The translations under genes were made by a program, and so were the position numbers. Shown here piece by piece: positions 52,701 through 64,000 of a stretch of DNA of 64,000 nucleotides. Origin of the DNA: Taenia hydatigena (lineage: Eukaryota > Platyhelminthes > Cestoda > Cyclophyllidea > Taeniidae); assembly GCA_036345935.2 (NCBI GenBank), contig JADWOT020000006.1, forward strand, positions 4,529,543 through 4,593,542. Reading direction: 5' to 3'. The number at the start of each line of letters is the position of its first letter. Positions within the stretch are counted from its first letter, which is position 1. Under the pieces are notes generated by a model. The model made no database searches. It had not been told where the DNA came from and saw only the letters and a program-made list of their open reading frames with translations.

Positions 52701-55574
52701 TTCCTCCGTAGCTGCCTCCAACACAGCTGATGACCTCCTCTCCGTCACCACTCTGCACTACTGGGGCCGTCCGGGCGGTGCCTATGCCCAACGTTTTGCT
52801 GAAATCCTTAGCTCCATGGTAACAACAGCGGTGAACTCTCTGCGTTGCACTCATGACACTGAGGAGGGTGGCACTGGTGCTGCAGGTAGAAAAAGAAACG
52901 TTCCAAAGTGAGTGACTTTGCCCGGTAGTGTTCTAATCCCTCTTCGAACTTGTTATGTTGCATACTGATTTTATGAAGCTTGTTGTGTGCATAGTTACCA
53001 TTGGCAAATAGGGTGGTCTGACATTAAATTGACAGCGGAACCGCTATGGCCGAAAAGTCAGTGGTTATGTAGCGTCTGAGACTACCCTGAAGATGTTTAA
53101 ATGTGTATGGATCGAAATAGGAACATGCATCACGAAATAGCTTGAATGGGTTGTCATCCGGGTTGACATCCCGCAAACCGAGGTATCCGCATAGTTCATT
53201 TGCACTTAGGCGCATTTGCCTCTCATTTTAAGACGTTTTCCCCACCAACCTCGGTGGTCGCTTCTTCATCGGTCAGAATAACGTAGCTAGAATCACAGAT
53301 CGTTCGTATACTTCCAATCGAGGCTAGAAGGCACTTGATCTTAGTAGCAATGCGCCTTCTGTGAGAGCTGTATTGCGGGTATTTACCGGTTTTGTACCAA
53401 TCGTGGCTGGCTGATGCTGCACAACGAGTGCGTTCGATGTTGATCGTTAACCCATTTCATAAAACAATGCTTTTTTGGAGAAAATGCCCCCTCATTGTCA
53501 TTTAGGATGGAGGCTTGATGTCGACCCTTTTGCGGCACTTGTTCTTGCAATGCCTTGGGGATTCCACCTGTATTTTCAGCTTTTTTACGCGTTAGTTGAC
53601 ATACTTGCATAGAGCTTTCACCGTAGCACTTTGCCTTAATCTTACGGTAATGCTTTGTTTTTTTTAGAGCTGGGGGCAGTAGTTCGGATCAGTTGCCCCT
53701 CTTGATCTCCATTCTTACACATTTAGATTGCATGCGAAGAAATTGCAAAAACATCTCAAGTGAGTTGCGTCACTGACCACCGCTCGCATCAGCTCTTTTT
53801 ACCCGTCGAACCGTATTTTTTGTTTGCTTTCGACGGGTTGCTAAAGTTTTCGCTCTTTACTTATAGAAAAGAAGAACGAAACTTGTTGTGGTAGGTTATC
53901 GGTAGGGTGCCGTTAAAATGCCTATTTCCGTCGATTCATGTGTTGAACTAACGCTCGCTGTATTCCTGCCTTCTTTACCTGGAATGCATTATCAAGAGTT
54001 TTAATAATTTCGTTTATTGTTTTTGTTTCTCTTCTTTTGTCTTCATATCCCAAAAAAAAGTTAAGTTTACAATTGACTTCGCACGATCTTGGTAACCCCT
54101 TCTTGGCGCCTAAAGTGTGATGCTCCAATTCGGGCGTTACTTTTCACCTCTGCTTTCTTGCAGTCGACTAATGCGATTGTATTAATTTTTGTCTATTCAC
54201 CTGATGGTGGCTGGGTTGAATCCTGACCTTCTACATTATTTTCCATCCTTCCCTCTAGTGTTACAAGCGACAGAGCTTCAAACTTCCCTACAACAGGTCA
54301 TTATCTCTACGGGAGTTCCAGCTCATGTGAAGGACCGTTTCGCAGAACTCCTTAGCCTGGTAGAGAATGACGCCATGGAGACTGCCCCGGCAACATCAAC
54401 TTCAACTAGAGCAGGTGGAACTTCACGGAACAGTAGACAGGAGGCTAAAGAAGTTATTGGTACTGGGTCCTCAAAAGGGGGGCACAGTCTCCGCAATCTA
54501 GACTCGAGGCGCGCAGCTGAGGTGGGCCTTGTTGGTGGAGGGCATTAGTCTGGATGTTGGTTTTATAATTGTGCAAGACTGGAACACTGTTATGCATCTA
54601 AAGCCAAAACCACCAATGCTTACGATAAATCGTGAGGTGCTGAATAGTGTACGCCAACAAATTATATCCCTCTCCTTGATTTTGGGCATCAATCAGGACG
54701 TTAGTCATCATCATTTCTCTTTTCTTCCAAAGTTTTGGTAGAGTACTTGAATGCATTAAAATCGTCTTAGAGTCGGAAAATGAAGCCTATGTCCTGGTTT
54801 CCCATCGAGACTGGGTATTTGATCCCAATATTAATAATGCACCTCATAGATTCACTGCAGTGTAGCTGCATTGTATTCCTCGATGATGAAGGATGGTCTG
54901 CAGGGACTAAGATTCCTGTTCAGACCGTTATTCGTAGAATACAAGAAATCCTTACACGCCTACGCGCTCTTCTCGCTTCTGTTCAGGTGGAACGCAGAAG
55001 ATCTGCTGCATTGGAGGGTGGCAAGAGGAAGCTGACGCGCAAGAGGTGGGGCGATGAAGAAGGTGAGGGCGACGACAGTTCGGACAACTCAAACAACAAT
55101 AATGGTGCTAACAACACCAACAGCAATAATAATGCCAATTCGGAAGAAGACAATGATAGTGATGGAGCCCTGGCAATTGACGACTCTATGGACGCTTCTG
55201 CCAACACGGAGAATGAGGAACAGGATCCCGCTGCCGTCTCGTCGTCTTCGTCCTCGCCTAACTCTCCTGATGGCGATAACAATAATTTGTCAAGCTCATC
55301 AGGTTCTGATTCGGAAGAAGATGATGACGATGATGAGGAGGGGCCTGTGGTTCGTGGCAGGAAGCGTCCAGCTAAGGGTCGTTCTGTAACCACTAAGAGG
55401 CAGCATCCACCTGCAAAGAAACGCACCACTGCGAGGACTCGGAAAGCGGCGGCCCCGGTTTCTGTCGACTCAGACGAGGAGGGATGCGAGGAGAGCGATT
55501 CCGAGGATGCACCTCGAGTCACTGGGCCCTCAAAGAGACGAAAAGTGGTTTCTCGACGGCTCCTCGACGATTAA
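43784..55574 (+). CDS. INTS3: Integrator complex subunit 3 (INTS3)
   Basis: INTS3 is a nuclear Integrator subunit (snRNA 3'-end processing, RNA polymerase II attenuation) and the scaffold of the SOSS single-strand-DNA-binding complex. Exons: 43784-43849, 43886-43954, 43989-44277, 44345-44411, 44479-44674, 44723-44852, 44931-45079, 45252-45401, 47051-47135, 47495-47580, 48072-48106, 48267-48550, 48592-49152, 49231-49669, 50040-50204, 50465-50558, 50630-50689, 50918-51062, 51140-51302, 52647-52885, 54259-54521, 54924-55574. Phases join to about 1,461 aa (human about 1,043). Matches include VLISRDNLHYALSELARLV, TAYSFLRIIPDHH, SAGRDLIRLL, ALFFDWFCF, VFVPLRNLCEM, RQPRIGYHLLYFL and LLLLLQLEKPTNEIVRLLLT. 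The extra length is Gly/Ser/Pro-rich linker in exons 12-13 and an acidic, Lys/Arg-rich tail. Less certain: the end of exon 14 and the joins around exons 20-22. ATG 43,784 is the first in frame. Confidence 0.92.
49453..49527 (+). other. INTS3: Possible frame-neutral optional intron within INTS3 exon 14
   Basis: The 75-nt segment starts at a strong donor (GCAG/GTGCGT) and ends at a strong acceptor (pyrimidine-rich ...TTTTTGCGTCAG/GC). It has no stop in the INTS3 frame, and removal restores the frame exactly (Gly-Leu-Glu-Asp either way). It may be spliced, retained or alternative. Confidence 0.5.
52415..52595 (+). other. INTS3: Candidate unused or poison exon in INTS3 intron 19
   Basis: Flanked by a good acceptor (TTATTTTTGTTTTCAG) and a consensus donor (CATG/GTAAGT). 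Its length of 181 nt is not a multiple of three, and in the INTS3 phase it meets TAA within 12 codons. The flanking exons join correctly without it (LLLQLE joined to KPTNEIVRLLL, matching human spacing), so it is not part of the normal coding sequence. Confidence 0.35.
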
Positions 55575-58319
55575 GCCCTTTTGTTCATACTTATGTATAG
55601 GCTTAGTCAGTGTACAGTGCGTGTAAATGCGCAATCGCCAAGTAGCAGTAAACCAGCCTCTTTTTCTCAATCATTTATTCGAAAGATTGTCCACCTTTTT
55701 GTCATGAAACTGATACCCTAGTGGTCTCCGATAGTAGATCAGCATCAGATCTCTCAAATAAGGATTTGAAAACCTGCTTAAACAAATAATTTGTAGCGAC
55801 ATAGAGTCAGGGTGTCAGTGATTTGCTCGCACAATTGCTGTCCGCTTCTTGCCACAGAAGGAGTTTTAAATTTTATCTGCCTTTGAATTGCGGCATTTTG
55901 CTTTTGGTGATAATGCAATGGGATTAGGGTGGAAATGTTCTTGTAGAGCTTGAGCTCATCCATATAATCTGTTTTATGCGCTCACGACTGCCTGGTCGTG
56001 ATTTGAGCTTTGGAGCTGCAGCGGATTCACCGCATGATTTTATGTTTACAATTGTTGTCTTAGGGTAATGAAGCAGTAGGCTTGCTGTTTTGACTAATGA
56101 GAGATCTCTGCCTGTCGCCATCTTGGTGTGCAGTGAGTTGGGGCACAATTCGCGATTTTGGAGCTCCCATTTTTTTTGCAAGTTTTGGCAAGGGGAGCAG
56201 TGCTGTGGTGAAATCTGTTCCCTGAAGGCATTATTTTGAGTTCAGTGGTGGCGGCTTTGGCCTTACCGCGTTTTATTCACGTGATCGCTTTTTTGGCGCT
56301 TGAGTCGTATTAGCAGATGTCGAGGAACCAATAAACGTTATCAAGTAACTCATATCTACCAAGGGGACATCCATTGTTCCCCAAATGAATGTGCTAATTT
56401 TACCGTTCTAGTTCCGTGACTTTCCGTCTCTAGGGTTTGTTACACGGTAAATCTGTAAGGAGCGTCCTTAATCTTGAAGTAGACTTGTACGCTATGATGA
56501 ACTCTTTTCCTATGCATCAGGTGGTAAAATTGCCACGCCTCGCTGTTGCTTTGGATCGCTCGCATTGAAAACTGTCATTTCTAGCATTTGCGTCAGTCGT
56601 CATTATTTGTCTCAGGAGAGCTGTGCAGCTTGTGAATGATTGCCATGAAATTTAAATTTACTTTTGGAACACTGGGAGGCTTAACTCGGGTCGAGCTTTT
56701 AGAAACCTTTCTTGGGTTTATTTCGGGTCTCCAATTATGAAGCTTTAATCTACTCTCTGATGATTTCCCTGGCTCCTTCCGAAGATTGCTCCCTAGAGTA
56801 ATGTTGCAGAAAGGGGACAGAATCAGAAGTAAATACCAGATGATGCATCTCATGATTTCTACATCATGAACTCAGCATCTGAGTCGGGTTTGGTTCGATA
56901 ATTGTGAAACAGAAGAAGGTAGATGGCTGCGAAGTGTGATGGCTTGCTGCACAAATGATGCTTACGTTTTGTCTGACCATGTCTCATTGTCAATTTTTGC
57001 CGGTCAGTTGTGATTTAGTGCGAATAGGCACGCACTTGGCCAGGTTTAATTCGTCCTTTAGAGTTGAAGTTGAAGTGGAAGAGTCACCCACATTGCTCCA
57101 CATTTTTGGGGACACCGGTAATAATTAGGCACCTTGGGGAGGCGAGCACGGGTGGTGTGCCCACTCTGAGGACATTTGATTGATTCTCGTGTTTGGTATG
57201 CTGTATTCGGTCTAGACTGAGTTTGAACAACTTGCATTAATGGGCAGATGACATTTTTAGAGCTCATTAACAAGTATGAGAGTGGTTTAAGAAGGAGTTG
57301 AGGAACAATAAGTGGTTTGCTATTTTTTTGGTTGCACTGGTGTTCAAGTCTAGCTGTGTTGTGCATTCGCTCCTTGGCGTGATTCTCGATCCACGATAGT
57401 AGACCCTCAGCTAGCGATGTACATAATGCTGGTAGTACTATTTGTCACGACTTCAGTGGAGCCTCTGAACACCACTCAGTACTGAAATACCAAGATTGGT
57501 GTTAAGTACCTCTGTGTGGGCAACATTTCCTCCTCCTTTTTGTATGTTAGCAGTAGAGCCGTTGCTATAGTGCTGTTGCGAATCCAGGAGAGCCTCTAAC
57601 CACTGCACCGGTGTAACAGATATCTGTTTGAATCCTACTTTTAGGTGAGAAGTGTTCAGTGAACACGGTTCTAGTAAAGGAGCAGCCATCATCAATATCC
57701 ACGAAGGAAATGCACTCCGTGCGTGAGCTGATAGATCTCTGTACTCTACTCATACTACTGTAAATAAAGAATTCTCTATCCAGATAGAATCTTCCGGAAC
57801 TGGGTTGTTTAATGCAAGGAGTCAATTAGTTATTAGTGATAACCGGAAGTAAGTGTACGGTCGCTTTGTTTTTTGCATTTAGTGCTACACAAAGCTGGGT
57901 CGGAAAGAAGCGGTCAGTATCAGCCCTACCAAAATTACCATATACATAATGTAATAATGCACATCTTGAGATGATTTTTAGGTATTATAACAATTCCCTG
58001 TTTAAATGGACTTGTTAAAAGAAATTAAAACATCTATAGCTACATCAGAAATGTTACGAAATGAGTTTAATTCTTCAGTGGTTGTTTAAATGATCCACAT
58101 CTCAATAGTCTTTTATCTGAGATTGGCGGACCAATCAGGCACAAGAAATAGTTCTGTGTTCTTTGCCCCTTAGTGTTCTGCAGTTTGGTATTCCATTATC
58201 TTCTTGCTCTAAACACTACTGAGTTTTTTAAATGTAATTTTCGTTTTCTTACTTCCGTGAAAACAACCTCACCAATTTGATTTCGTCAATCCTGTTTTGT
58301 ACTTTGCAATCTTTATCTC
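55575..58319. other. INTS3 3' region and upstream region of the SH2-ankyrin gene
   Basis: An AATAAA at 56,330-56,335 could end INTS3 transcripts. The minus strand carries a run of short frames between 55,778 and 57,825 with no start or splice logic I can follow; one includes paired Cys residues (CPQSGH ... YYRCPQKCG) and may be a decayed transposase-like remnant. Nothing there is called as a gene. Confidence 0.35.
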
Positions 58320-61300
58320 ATGTTGCACCCACACACCGGGTTTTCCAATCAAACGCCAAATTCGAACTCTCGCGAAATCGGTGGTCGAATCATTCACAGA
58401 CCCATTCCAGTCGGTGCCTTTTCATCACGACCCCCCGGCGTACTTCCATCTTACAACATGCCTCCTAAGGCTTCTGGTCAAGTCGACGGTACACCAATCA
58501 GTCACTGGTTCCATGGCAATATTAGCCGTGAAGACACCGAATGCCTCCTTAAGCATAGTGGGGCCAATGGAACTTTCCTCATTCGCTATAGTACATCAAC
58601 GCAAAAGTATGTGCTAAGTGTCATTTACAACCAACAGCTGTATCATTATCCTATCGAGGAGCTTCTTGACGGATTTTACCAGGTCGGAATGGTTTACTTT
58701 TCTAGTGATATTTTCATCTTCGCATTTTCGGGCACTTTTATTGCGGCACATACGTTTTCAAGCGTTGTCTTATTTAAAGCACGTAGTTAAGTTCAGAAGC
58801 AGCCTTGTCTAAATCTAAATCTTGTTACCGTGATTCATACGATTGATTTCGTAATTAGCAAAATTTTCTTGGGTGGGTGTTTCCAACTATTTGTTTCTGG
58901 TATTGATTTATGGAGTTAAGATTTGATCCTCCTTTAATGCTGCCAGCCGTATTTTTGCTGCAGTTAATTTCATGGTCTTATTGTCTGATCCGTGTAATTT
59001 TCAGATATATTAATTTGCTTAAAACTTTCCTATATGCAGGTCAATGGGACGAACGCCAAGTACTTGGGCATCGACCTGCTCGTGTCGGAGTTCCGTCGCG
59101 CGAACAATTGCATTGTCTGCTCTCTTGGCAAGCCCATTTTGGGCGCCAAACCGCCACCTCACATAACTGTCTATGGTTCTACCAACGAACTTCATCATGC
59201 AGTGAGGAAGGGGAATCTTAAAGTTAGTTATGGGATTATCCTGCAACATTCTCGATTATTTTATAAAACTGCTCATCCAGCAGCAGTTTTGGTATAAGCT
59301 TAAAGTTGAATCTACAAATAGAGCTTCGTGTTGGTGCACTTAGTGTTGGATCTGAAGAGGCTGGAAGATTTCGCCCTTTAACAACTGATTTTTTACTCGG
59401 TAATCTCTAGTTGTTTCATCCAATAATGTGCTCTTATGCTTTAAAATAAGCGAGCTGGAATTTGCAGGAAATATTGAGCTTTATTTTTTTAGAGTTGTTA
59501 AATGAATCAAACTTTTTCGCCACCTGATTCTGGAATTGCTGGCCATAAACCTCTTTGTTTATTGCGTTTAATTTGTCTTGACTTTTGAGTCAGTCGGCCA
59601 ATTAATTTTGCAGTTAGTGCACTCATTCTAAAGCGCATCTATATATTCTTTCATCCGTATTTGGGATAAAATTTAGACTAGGATGGAAACCTTAGGGAAG
59701 TGAGGGCTTCAGCATTTGAAAAGGGTCAAGTGACTTGGAGAAACTAACGCATCAGATGGCGGCGTCCATGTCCACTCTCATTTTATGGGAACTCATGATC
59801 GTTTGATGCTCTTAGTTCACCTCGACGTAAGATTGCTAGACCTATTTTTGGATTTTTCTTTCCCTCTGATAGGGTGTTCGCGATCTTCTCAACCGTGTGG
59901 CCTCGATGAATGTCAGCATCAACGAGTACGTCAACGAGAAATCCGCGGACAGTGGCGCCACGCCACTCATTGAAGCCGCCAAAACCGGCTCTAACGACAT
60001 TGTTCGGGTGAATTTCATTTGCTTATGGTGTTTGACCATTTCTACTTGATTTTGCGTTAAGCCTTCAATTTCGCGCATCGCACTTTAAATGACATTTCTT
60101 CAGTTTGTATATTTGTTAAACTGACTATTTTTAGTTACCCTTGTTTCTTTGGGGTGGCACTATTAATATCAGATGGCAGACCAACTCGTATTCCTATTTG
60201 TTTTGAATCCGTTGCATAACTATAATTTCCGTAATGTGCTTTCGTTTTGCCTCTGCATTTTATTAAATGCTACTACTGGAAAGCATTAGTTCGTAGCGGG
60301 ATCCTGAGTTGTTTTACGATCAAGTCCTTCAAAAGTTATGGTATTTTTGCGTTTTCCGCGCTTCCTTTCGCGCCTCTCGTTGCTCTTTTCAATTCATCTT
60401 GCGTTCCTTCCTTTTTCGCCTCTCCAGTGGGTGACGCCAGTGTCACAATACTGCTCTTCCAACTTTACGGTTTTTCTGACTTGCTTGTGCTCACGCTGCC
60501 AAATCAAGCGTTTAAAAATTTCTTGCTTGAGAAGTTCTAGGTGGATACGAAGTTTATACTCCGAAAATATGTCCTACTTCTTCCTAAAATGCCACCACAA
60601 ATTTTGTAGTCTGTAGTTTAACCCTCCAGCTTATTGACACTGCACCTGCTTTTGGACCTATAGCAACATCTCCACTGCCGTGGCTCCGTATCACCTTGTG
60701 CAGTTTCCAATCCTGATTGTGGACTTTTTTAAAACAATTTTACGGCTCATTTTTACTCCTGAAAAGTTGTAAATGCTTTTTATAGACATAAATATGTACC
60801 TACAAGGTGAGTTATATTTGGCAATGTGACTGCGTTCTAGCTCTAACATCCCCTGTCCAAGTAGTCTCTTTTTTGCTTGTCATAATTTTTATAACTATCA
60901 CATTTCATCTAACCCCATTTGTTCACACTCATTTTCACCATTTGCGTATTCACCGAGGATTATTTTGAATTGATACCCTCTTAAAGGATGCTTTATTTGT
61001 TTAGCTCAGGGGTATTGCGATAAATTTGATAAGCTGATCTTCGCAAGACTGGAAGTAAAAAACTATAAATATTCAAGTCTTTTCTGTTGTTTAACCTCTG
61101 ATCTCGGTTTTTATCCTAGCCTCTCATCACCCAATGCCTCCCAACTGAATTCCTATCTAATTTCATTCCTCAGCTGTTGCAGTTATGTGTATTTCAACAG
61201 GAAACACTGAGTGCTGTTATTGTTTTCCGTTTTGTTTCAAACTGGACTCCACACTCGCACCAAAGACCTTCAACCAAACTTCGAATTCTTTGTTTACAAT

Positions 61301-63310
61301 GTGCATGTGTGGCCATTGCTGCAGCTTACTTATTCATTTTGGGAACAATTTCGCTTTAACCATTCAAGCTCTTGGTTTCTATTGGGTATTTGAATGCTTC
61401 CAGCCTTCTAAGTGGTGATTTAGTGTTCACATTCACTCCCCATCTCAAAAGCACCAGCTCGTTTCCTTGTGTTTAAGCCCACCCTACTGTTCATTGATGA
61501 TATGCCGCAGTAGGCTCTACTGATTGTTAAAAGCCTAATTTTATTGCAGAGGATGGGCAGTACTCGTGTTACACAAGCCTGGAGCATGTTTAATTGTCTC
61601 CCCTTAGGTGAAACCCGGTATATTCAGATAGCAAAGAATACAGGTTCTTTTGGTTTGACGCTTTGCAGGCTTGTTTTGACAAACCGATTTTTTGTTAAGC
61701 TCAAGTAGGGCATGCCTGTTGGACTTTTTGGCACCTGATAGGCCTCATCAGCCATGTTTTAACTCTCGGCTAATGCTACAAGTGCTCAACACCACAGTAT
61801 GCATTTGTGGACTCAGGCAAGCAAACCGGACTTTTGCGTGTGATACTGGTGGCAAACGTGGTAACGAGGTCAGACTTCCAAAAGTCTATGTTTTTTTCCG
61901 ATTTTGGCATTCGCTTTGGTTTTAATGAAAAATCATAAAGTATTCATGTCTGCCTATTCGCACCAAATTCTAGTTATGATGAACATCTCTAGACTAGGTC
62001 TCTTAGCTCCTGTCGCTCACCATTTCCTCTGATTGAAGTCTTAACTTTTGTGGAGTGCCGTAAGCGTGTTTGATCTAGTTCCCATTCCCCTGTCCGCATC
62101 GTCTCGTTGCAGTTGCTGTTGGGTCCGAAGTGGAACATTTGTCCCTTTACACTAGGACTAGGTAACGTACAAATTTCTAGTTAGTCTCCTACATTTACTG
62201 CTTCTTGTTTTGTCCTATTAATAACTTCGGTTCTGGAACCTATTTGAAGAAGAGATGTTAGAGATTTGTACATTGGTGGATCTCATTGTCTCCCATGCCC
62301 CCTTCCCAGATGGCACCTCAAGTGTCATCCTGTTAGCAATAGCCTGCCGCATTCCGTTCTGACAGAATCTAGTGGCTCTAGTAAAATAAGACACCCAAAA
62401 TGCTCTTTTTGTCTGGCGAAATTTTTGGACGGCTCCTTAGTATTGATAGACGCTTTGGTTTTAGCTATGAATCGCGAACTCATAATTTTCATTAATCATC
62501 CCACTTATCTTCTAGTACTATTTTCAATGTTGCAAATGCCTCTTGAAAAGAACAGTGCCTTAATCGTGTCTACACCGACCCTCGGCCAATGTTGGAAGTG
62601 TACTGAATTGAGTTTTTGTTCTGGCTTTGCAGCAGAAGTTGATCATGCTTTCCGTATCTTGTTAATTCCCAAGCGCCAAATCGGGTTAATCCTTAAGATT
62701 TGACAGTTCTCATTTCTTCGCATGAACACCACGTTTCGTATAGTTGACCATTGCCTTTGACACTTATTGACTGAACGAATACATTAAAATAAGCTATATT
62801 GCTAATTTTGATGGATTCTTGCTTCCTCTTAACACTGACTGCGGAAAGATATCAATCATGAATTTATTGCCTCACCAGTGCCATCGTTCCGTCTTAATGT
62901 CCGGCAAACGCTGTAAGGGTACTCATTTGAATTTTATTTTATTTGTTTGTGCCACTTTATCACAGTTGCTGTTGGATCACGGGGCACAGGTGAATCTGCG
63001 CGACTGCGGTGGCTTCACAGCGCTGCATCGTGCCTGCCAAAAGTCATTCGCGCATGTGGCGGAGACTCTGCTGCGCCTGGGCCGAGCTAACCCCCAGATT
63101 AAGTGTCCCTTTTCTGGCAACACCGCTCTCCACGAAGCTGCGATGCTTGGTCATGCGGACTGCGTCAATTGCCTCCTTGAGTTTCACGCGGCGCCATGGG
63201 CGCGCAACGCCGAGCTGGAGATGCCTTTTGAACTTGCCCTCCGTTTTGGCTTCGCGGAGCTGGCTAATGCGCTTGCTGGATACCAGCCCGTACCTCCCTT
63301 AACCTCGCAG
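58320..63310 (+). CDS. SHARK/HTK16-type SH2-ankyrin protein, N-terminal part (runs off the window)
   Basis: SHARK-family proteins are cytoplasmic non-receptor tyrosine kinases with the order SH2, ankyrin repeats, second SH2, kinase. Exons in phase 0: 58320-58682, 59040-59222, 59873-60007, 62966-63310. The first SH2 domain starts near residue 62 (HWFHGNISRED), has the phosphotyrosine Arg in TFLIRYS (about R89) and HYPIEELLDGFYQ, and ends in exon 2. Ankyrin repeats follow: STNELHHAVRKGNLK, ATPLIEAAKTGSNDIVR, LLLDHGAQVNLRDCGGFTAL, TALHEAAMLGHADCVNCLL. The 2,958-bp third intron falls exactly inside an ankyrin helix (DIVR joined to LLLDHG). No second SH2 or kinase is visible before the right edge. 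The start is the first ATG after an in-frame TGA at 58,278; a Met later in the same exon (near residue 47) or a 5' exon upstream is possible. Confidence 0.85.
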
Positions 63311-64000
63311 GTAAATTCATATTTGCTGCCCTTAACTAAGTAGGCTCAGTGAAGTCTGCAAGTGTCCCGACTCGCTTTTAGTTTACTATTCCTTTAACCG
63401 AACCGGTGCCTTGATCTTCTTTGTCTGGGAATGTAGGCTTTTTAGTACCTGAGACTCCTGCGAGCCGTTTTTTGATTGTCCGCATTCCCTCACAAAATAC
63501 AATTTTTCATAAAAGATTCTGCTTCTAGGGTCCAACAGCATTCCATGCGCTCCTTTTTTTGCACTTCTTCCTCCCACCACTTAAATGCCTTTAAATTTCT
63601 CTATGGCGTTCATCAAATATCCTGTTGGGTTCGTAAATGTCTTCGGTGTCTCTACCTATTCCCTTATAGATCCCACAGGCAGTGCATTCTTTTCCAGGAG
63701 ACGAATCACCTCGATGCCTCTGAAATTTTGGGAACCATTGCTTAATGTTCTTCTTTCACTCGACTGGTAGGACCTTCCCAAGTATATCAGGCTTAGCATA
63801 ATTAATAACTGTACCTTGATGTTCGGTTGTTAGTCCACCCGTTGTCCTCATTGGCAGCCGCATCCTCACTTATTACGTGCCATTTCACCATTTTTGTCGC
63901 TTTCCCTTCTGTTTCCTCTGTTCGAATTTTATTAATCCATACCCTGATTTAACCCATGTTTGGGGTTTTCGGTGGCCGCTCAAACCTTCCAGTGAAGAGG
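63311..64000 (+). other. Right-edge intronic sequence of the SH2-ankyrin gene
   Basis: The preceding exon ends at CAG/GTAAAT and the gene must continue. I could not identify the next exon before 64,000. Short frames near 63,585-63,770 have an acceptor-like TTATAG at 63,668, but no SH2 or kinase motif. Confidence 0.4.

Noticed and set aside
54983..55522. 179-codon minus-strand Ser/Leu-rich frame
   Set aside because: Antisense shadow of the acidic, repetitive INTS3 C-terminal exon.
1..64000. CRISPR arrays, bacterial operons or rRNA genes
   Set aside because: No direct-repeat/spacer pattern, no operon-like gene spacing and no rRNA signature; the window is eukaryotic. I also could not support any tRNA gene by eye.

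Overview
The window is nuclear DNA from a eukaryote, and most likely a parasitic flatworm (Platyhelminthes). The evidence is split genes with GT-AG introns, several introns of only 29-41 bp placed at the 5' ends of genes, longer introns towards the 3' ends, and a short LTR element that looks like a terminal-repeat retrotransposon in miniature (TRIM). TRIMs are known from taeniid tapeworms, so a cestode is my best guess, but the sequence alone does not exclude another flatworm. All exon models were built by hand from splice sites, reading-frame continuity and remembered family sequences.

Layout. Positions 1-20,039 hold no gene I can support. They contain decayed copies of the LTR element, one solo LTR and a few simple repeats. 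Then come: hexokinase (minus strand, 22,153-20,040, 9 exons, complete); a spacer with three old solo LTRs; glia maturation factor, an ADF-homology regulator of Arp2/3 (plus, 25,731-27,000, 6 exons, complete); a NOL7-like nucleolar protein (minus, about 28,916-27,772, extreme 5' exon unresolved); a large Ser/Lys/Arg-rich, probably nuclear protein (plus, 31,009-36,733, N terminus unresolved, a very tentative AFF-like candidate); a 7 kb spacer with a clean solo LTR (5-bp target duplication) and a TRIM nested inside an older LTR; Integrator subunit 3 (plus, 43,784-55,574, about 22 exons); and the first exons of a SHARK/HTK16-type protein with an SH2 domain and ankyrin repeats (plus, from 58,320, running off the right edge before any kinase domain).

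The genes are unrelated housekeeping and signalling genes: glycolysis, actin branching, ribosome biogenesis, snRNA processing and tyrosine-kinase signalling. I see no operon-like functional cluster. Hexokinase/GMF and NOL7/the Ser-Lys-rich gene are divergent pairs; GMF and NOL7 converge about 770 bp apart. The most notable items are the nested TRIM with readable LTRs, a putative primer-binding site, a polypurine tract and target duplications; the 5'-to-3' intron-length gradient; a one-codon first exon in GMF; and an enlarged INTS3 with a possible frame-neutral optional intron and a candidate poison exon.
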